From a bacterium (lineage in GTDB: Bacteria; Margulisbacteria; Marinamargulisbacteria; SXXA01), in NCBI GenBank assembly GCA_010027915.1, contig RGUG01000034.1:1-9480 (forward strand): a stretch of 9,480 nucleotides of DNA, given 5' to 3'. The notes under the pieces are model-generated. The model did no database searches, had not been told where the DNA came from, and saw only the letters and a list, made by a program, of their open reading frames with translations. The position numbers were made by a program, and so were the translations under genes. Shown here in pieces: positions 6,676-9,480 of the stretch. Numbering within the stretch: position 1 is the first letter of the stretch; every line of letters begins with the position of its first letter.

Positions 6676-7645
6676 GGTGGCCAATTCAATGTTTTGGATG
6701 AACCGGTATTTGGAACGGGCACAAAACTATGTGCGGTTAATGGAAGTCAATTTATTGGGTCAGTTGGAATTGCCGGGCGAATTTGCACCCCAATGGCGTC
6801 CTTTGGTCGAAATCACGGGTGATCACGACTGTTTTGTCGCCTATTATGACGGGTATGACAGGGAATCAGTGGTATCGTTTTTGACCTTTGACCGTCGAAA
6901 CCCCAATTCAATTGTGTCAACAGTGAGCCAGGCACGCGAAAACGCCCGGTCCATCCGCGAATGTATTTCGGGCGAATTATGGACGGCCATTAATGCGTTG
7001 TATTGGATGATTCAAGACGGCGACACCGCAGGGTTATCGCACGAGCAATTGTTTGATGTATATGAACGGATCAAAGAATCGTGTTATGTGATATCCGGCA
7101 TTGGGCATACCACCATCGCCCACACAGAGCGGTGGCATTTTGCCCGAATGGGTCAATATTTAGAGCGAATCGACCAGGTATGTCGGTTGTTATTGGTGCA
7201 ACAATCGGTGGTGTTTCCGGACAACCCATCACAACGCACCACCTTTGAGTTAATTCAATGGGTATCCGTCTTACGATCCGCCAGTGCCTATGATTTGTTT
7301 ATAAGAGAGTATGGGCAACCGACCTGGGACAAAGTGGTGGCACTGTTGTTGTTAAACCCATTTTTTCCTCGATCGGTTCGGTATGCCATCAAACAAGTGC
7401 AATCGTCCCTTCATGCCATTACGGGGAATGCGGTGGGAACGTTTCACATCCCCCTTGAAAAAGTGGTGGGACGATTCAAAGCCAATCTCGATTATTTAGA
7501 AAGCGATGAGATTGTATCCTTTGGATGGGACACCTATTTAGAGCGGTTATTAACACGAACCCAACAAATTGATGAGGCGTTTACCCGCACTTTTTTGAGC
7601 CATACCGACGTATTGCCGGCCGAACCAGTTCCGTTTAATTCTTAA
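6665..7645 (+). CDS. Alpha-E domain protein (DUF403), partner of the ATP-grasp
   Basis: The 326-residue product is a full-length alpha-E protein, an all-helical family named for conserved glutamates. It has the standard start MLSRVANSMFWMNRYLERAQ (cf. MLSR...YW..RYLERAE), the central EL/W segment SIRECISGELWTAIN (95-109) and WHFARMGQYLERIDQVCRLL (158-177) with its conserved E, plus a C-terminal helix. Its biochemical role is unproven; established genomic association places it beside the permuted ATP-grasp, often with a transglutaminase-like protease and sometimes an Ntn-type peptidase. The ATG lies inside the end of the ATP-grasp gene (6665-6675), as usual for the pair. No signal peptide or membrane segment is visible. 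Confidence 0.92.
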   Translation: MLSRVANSMFWMNRYLERAQNYVRLMEVNLLGQLELPGEFAPQWRPLVEITGDHDCFVAYYDGYDRESVVSFLTFDRRNPNSIVSTVSQARENARSIRECISGELWTAINALYWMIQDGDTAGLSHEQLFDVYERIKESCYVISGIGHTTIAHTERWHFARMGQYLERIDQVCRLLLVQQSVVFPDNPSQRTTFELIQWVSVLRSASAYDLFIREYGQPTWDKVVALLLLNPFFPRSVRYAIKQVQSSLHAITGNAVGTFHIPLEKVVGRFKANLDYLESDEIVSFGWDTYLERLLTRTQQIDEAFTRTFLSHTDVLPAEPVPFNS

Positions 7646-7654
7646 CCAAAAAAA

Positions 7655-7670
7655 GAGGAGGGGGGAAGGG
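7655..7670 (+). promoter_or_regulatory. Purine-rich ribosome binding site of comF
   Basis: GAGGAGG (7655-7661) lies 9 bases before the ATG at 7671, inside a nearly pure purine stretch with a G6 run (7660-7665). It supports the chosen comF start and independent initiation 25 bases after the alpha-E stop. Confidence 0.65.
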
Positions 7671-8378
7671 ATGAAGAGGGGCACCGCCATAACATCGACC
7701 ATGTGGCAGTGGGTCCAACAGGTGGCAAATGCGGTGATGCCATGGGCATGTCTACACTGTCGAGAACACCCGGCCCCGGTGTTATGCCCCCGTTGCCATG
7801 CGGGTGCACCCCTTCGCATCACCCATGAATCCCCCCGCAACGGACTGGGATGCGATGGAAGCGTCGAGCAAGGGGGGCCCCTCTTGTATGGGTGGCCCTA
7901 CGATGGGGCCATACGGAGTGTCATACGGTCCATCAAATATGGGGGGCATCGTGCCGCCTTGCAGTGGCTTGGCCAAGAAGCAGGGCCCTTGTTCAACGAG
8001 GCCATGGACCGGTATCAACCCGACTTGTTCATCCCAATCCCCGCCTCAAGGGATCGATGGCTGCAACGCGGATTCAATCTACCCTCGGCCTGTTTGGCAG
8101 AACATCCGGCATCACACGCGATCACAGCACCTGTTTTAGTGAGGGTCAAACCCACCATCGCCCTGGCCGGATTAGGGCGTGAAACCCGACAAGTGGTGAC
8201 AAAAGATTGCATGGCCGTGGTAGGAGACGCCGTCCGACATCGTCGGGTGATCATCGTCGATGACATCATCACCACCGGCACAACGATGAGCCTGGCTGCC
8301 CAGACATGCCGTGCGGCCGGGGCCTCATGGGTCGGCGTGGTGGGGCTCAGCCGAACCTTGAATCCCGTCATCGACTAG
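7671..8378 (+). CDS. comF: ComF family protein (zinc finger plus phosphoribosyltransferase domain)
   Basis: The 235-residue product has normal ComF length and order. It has a four-Cys zinc site (C27, C30, C39, C42), YDGAIRSVIRSIKYGG (77-92, cf. the Y...IR..I...K..G block), DLFIPIPASRDRWLQRGFN (118-136), GLGRETRQ (167-174), and the PRPP loop IIVDDIITTGTT (194-205). ComF proteins are needed for uptake or processing of incoming DNA in competent bacteria such as Bacillus and Haemophilus; their phosphoribosyl substrate is not established. It follows alpha-E by 25 bases and is probably cotranscribed. No other competence gene is visible here. The last 31 bases are repeated 106 bases downstream, where the stop codon is replaced by a sense codon. 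Confidence 0.9.
   Translation: MKRGTAITSTMWQWVQQVANAVMPWACLHCREHPAPVLCPRCHAGAPLRITHESPRNGLGCDGSVEQGGPLLYGWPYDGAIRSVIRSIKYGGHRAALQWLGQEAGPLFNEAMDRYQPDLFIPIPASRDRWLQRGFNLPSACLAEHPASHAITAPVLVRVKPTIALAGLGRETRQVVTKDCMAVVGDAVRHRRVIIVDDIITTGTTMSLAAQTCRAAGASWVGVVGLSRTLNPVID
8348..8378 (+). repeat. Direct repeat, copy 1 (3' end of comF)
   Basis: This 31-base stretch encodes the comF C-terminus SRTLNPVID and its TAG stop. It matches 27 of 31 bases with 8454-8484. Confidence 0.75.
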
Positions 8379-8399
8379 AAACCCATCCGATAGGATGAT

Positions 8400-8435
8400 C
8401 CCATCGTGAAAGCCCCGCCTCAGGGGCACGATGGG
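8400..8435 (+). terminator. GC-rich stem-loop after comF
   Basis: CCCATCGTG (8400-8408) pairs perfectly with CACGATGGG (8427-8435). Inside, CCCC/GGGG pair (8413-8416 with 8423-8426) around a 6-base loop, with a 4-base bulge on the left arm. It is the strongest hairpin in this gap, 22 bases past the comF stop. No T-run follows, so it may be a message-stabilising or factor-assisted terminator. It lies between the two copies of the 31-base repeat. Confidence 0.45.
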
Positions 8436-8453
8436 GGACGAACGGGGGAACGC

Positions 8454-8484
8454 CAGCCGAACAGTCAATCCCGTCATCGACGAG
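8454..8484 (+). repeat. Direct repeat, copy 2 (displaced comF 3'-end copy)
   Basis: This copy has 27 of 31 bases identical to 8348-8378, with the reading frame kept as SRTVNPVID. The stop TAG is changed to GAG, and the frame then continues EDPTHPFHWIRR to a TAG at 8518-8520. It is not in the comF frame (offset 106). It looks like a remnant of a second or former comF 3' end. Confidence 0.7.
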
Positions 8485-8606
8485 GACCCAACTCACCCCT
8501 TCCATTGGATCAGACGGTAGCGAGGGGTGGGATCGACCCCCATACACGATACCCACATTGGGCGTTCCCTTCACCCCACGAAACGACACAACGGAACGGG
8601 ATGGCA

Positions 8607-8634
8607 TTCATTCAAAAAGTTCATTACCTATCAT
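8607..8634 (+). promoter_or_regulatory. Candidate promoter of the right-edge gene
   Basis: TTCATT (8607-8612), a 16-base spacer, and TATCAT (8629-8634; 5 of 6 to the -10 consensus). The -35 is weak (3 of 6). The leader would be about 60 bases. The repeated TCATTCAAAA overlaps the -35 and follows the -10, so it could be a paired regulator site. Confidence 0.35.
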
Positions 8635-8691
8635 TCAAAATAAAGGGTACTATCGCACCCGTTCACCACTTCACACACCAGTACAATCCAC

Positions 8692-8697
8692 AAGGAG
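8692..8697 (+). promoter_or_regulatory. Strong ribosome binding site of the right-edge gene
   Basis: AAGGAG lies 6 bases before the ATG at 8704. This near-ideal site is the main reason to accept that start. Confidence 0.75.
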
Positions 8698-8703
8698 CCC
8701 ACC

Positions 8704-9480
8704 ATGTTTTATTACCATAAAACAGCTGTGTCACGTTCACGCCGCCCGTCTGGGTTGGATTCAATCCCAGCCATGCCGATTCATCATCTAAGCAATCAGG
8801 CCGGTATGGGCCTCCCTAGAAGACACCAGCCAGCCCGACGTCCCACAACAAGAATCGTTCCAGCAGCAGGCAGAAGACATCTTCCGCCAGAGCAACCATT
8901 AAATGTTCGCTTTCAATTGCAATTAATAAAGAATGGCTTTCCGAGCCATGCGATCGGCTTTAATCAGACTCAACACAATGAAACCAACTGTGTCATATTG
9001 GTTAAGCAACTCGAAAAAGTGATTGGTAACGTGTCACTACATGAGGACAGACCCTCAGGCGGAAAACAATACATTGGGGTACAAGATGCCGCATACTTTG
9101 AGTATTTATCCAATCCAATCGATAATATCGGTCGTAATAGGGGGGAAGCCGGTCATAATAGGGGGAGTGTCTACCCTATTAGGAAATTAAAAGAAACGAT
9201 AGATTCTATGCGAACGGCACTAGCAAACACTACCCATGAGATCCGATCCATTGATGTCGGTGGGGGATTTAAGGCAGTATGTGGTATGGATAGCGCTGGA
9301 ATAATGCAAGTGCGAATAGTAGCAGAACGAAGTGAAAACGCTACAATCGCCACATTAACGGGGTCATTCCATGCAGAACAGGCGAGGCAAGCCGTGCAAC
9401 CCCCCGCAGCAGCACCCGCACGCCCAGCACCCGCAGCAGCAGGGGAATGGTGGGCAGGAATGGCACCCGCAGCACCCGCA
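8704..9480 (+). CDS. Unrecognised protein with Arg/Pro-rich N-terminus and Ala/Pro repeats (3' end beyond window)
   Basis: The frame is open for 259 codons from ATG 8704 to the right edge, preceded by AAGGAG. I do not recognise the family. Residues 1-71 are rich in Arg, Pro and His (RSRRPSG, PRRHQPARRPTTR, AAGRRHLPPEQP), probably disordered, with no signal peptide or membrane segment. Residues about 72-225 look globular: LNVRFQLQLIKNGF, CVILVKQLEKVIGNVSL, QYIGVQDAAYFEYL, KLKETIDSMRTALANTTHEI, SIDVGGGFKAVCGM and MQVRIVAERS. A short repeated peptide, RNRGE/HNRGS, comes from an imperfect 21-base tandem (9130-9171). From about residue 230 the protein enters an Ala/Pro tract broken by GEWWAGM. Codon use differs from the neighbours: five ATA codons, and 10 of 22 Arg codons are AGA/AGG. 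The middle is about 43% GC by hand count. This suggests acquisition or relaxed constraint; an effector, adhesin or phage-like role is only a guess. Confidence 0.65.
   Translation, partial: MFYYHKTAVSRSRRPSGLDSIPAMPIHHLSNQAGMGLPRRHQPARRPTTRIVPAAGRRHLPPEQPLNVRFQLQLIKNGFPSHAIGFNQTQHNETNCVILVKQLEKVIGNVSLHEDRPSGGKQYIGVQDAAYFEYLSNPIDNIGRNRGEAGHNRGSVYPIRKLKETIDSMRTALANTTHEIRSIDVGGGFKAVCGMDSAGIMQVRIVAERSENATIATLTGSFHAEQARQAVQPPAAAPARPAPAAAGEWWAGMAPAAPA
9130..9171 (+). repeat. Imperfect 21-base tandem duplication in the right-edge gene
   Basis: GGTCGTAATAGGGGGGAAGC plus C (9130-9150) and GGTCATAATAGGGGGAGTGT plus C (9151-9171) agree at 16 of 21 positions. They keep the reading frame and encode two copies of an N-R-G motif. 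AATAGGG at 9157-9163 is also inverted at 9174-9180 (CCCTATT). Confidence 0.6.
9406..9480 (+). repeat. GCA/CCC-GCA low-complexity repeat, running off the right edge
   Basis: Units of GCAGCAGCACCCGCA and shorter variants encode Pro-Ala runs, interrupted once by GEWWAGM. The abrupt switch from about 43% GC to GC-rich triplet repeats and the perfect short units suggest a variable-length tract. Its full extent cannot be seen. Confidence 0.6.

Larger units (their letters stand above)
8485..8703 (+). other. Intergenic region before the right-edge gene
   Basis: Beyond the comF repeat and hairpin, I see no supported coding sequence here. The small open frames crossing it lack ribosome binding sites and recognisable content. 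The right half turns A/T-rich and contains TCATTCAAAA twice (8608-8617 and 8631-8640, 23-base period), the candidate promoter at 8607-8634, and the ribosome binding site at 8692-8697. Confidence 0.5.

Noticed and set aside
8015..8371. Minus-strand frame of 118 codons inside comF
   Set aside because: Antisense shadow of the ComF phosphoribosyltransferase domain with no initiation signal.
8406..8720. Small plus-strand frame between comF and the last gene
   Set aside because: GTG start inside the hairpin, no ribosome binding site, low-complexity translation, and it runs into the better-supported gene at 8704.
9121..9480. CRISPR-like array from the repeated units near the right edge
   Set aside because: The units are short, in-frame, imperfect and continuous with a coding sequence. 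There are no unique spacers of constant length.

Overview
The window comes from a diderm (Gram-negative-type) bacterium. It has an outer-membrane beta-barrel gene, an ADP-heptose-type GT9 glycosyltransferase, a tRNA with an encoded CCA end and sigma70-like promoters. I cannot place it in a phylum from sequence alone. Both strands are rich in short G and C runs (GGG and CCC codons), so the proteins carry much Trp, His, Met and Pro. Base composition changes along the window. By hand count, sampled 60-base lines of the aminotransferase are 53-63% GC, the ATP-grasp/alpha-E pair is about 45%, and the body of the last gene is about 43% before it enters a GC-rich Ala/Pro tract.

Layout. (1) 1-2082, plus strand: a PorV/UPF0164/FadL-like outer-membrane barrel, cut by the left edge, lies one base upstream of a class III PLP aminotransferase. 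Both genes carry 7-8 base homopolymer tracts. (2) 2083-3407: a tRNA-Arg(CCG) on the minus strand with a clear promoter sits between the aminotransferase and a minus-strand asd (aspartate-semialdehyde dehydrogenase, archaeal/fungal-like type), which may be leaderless. (3) 3510-4970, minus strand: a GT9 glycosyltransferase with a C-terminal extension of about 140 residues that looks like half of a second GT-B glycosyltransferase. (4) 5054-8378, plus strand: a promoter overlapped by a perfect 9-bp dyad, then a circularly permuted ATP-grasp gene, an overlapping alpha-E gene and comF. The ATP-grasp/alpha-E pair is a known but biochemically poorly defined predicted peptide or amide-ligase module; its common transglutaminase-like partner is absent here. 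(5) 8379-8703: intergenic, holding a hairpin, a diverged second copy of the last 31 bases of comF, and a promoter plus a strong ribosome binding site. (6) 8704-9480: a gene open to the right edge that resembles nothing I know. It has an Arg/Pro-rich start, a low-GC globular region, and an Ala/Pro repeat tract beginning at the edge.

The central metabolic and envelope genes look ordinary. The items most worth a second look are the unknown gene at the right edge, the comF 3'-end duplication beside it, the operator-like dyad on the ATP-grasp operon, the GT9/GT-B fusion, and the homopolymer tracts, one of which could fuse the barrel to the aminotransferase by a single-base slip.
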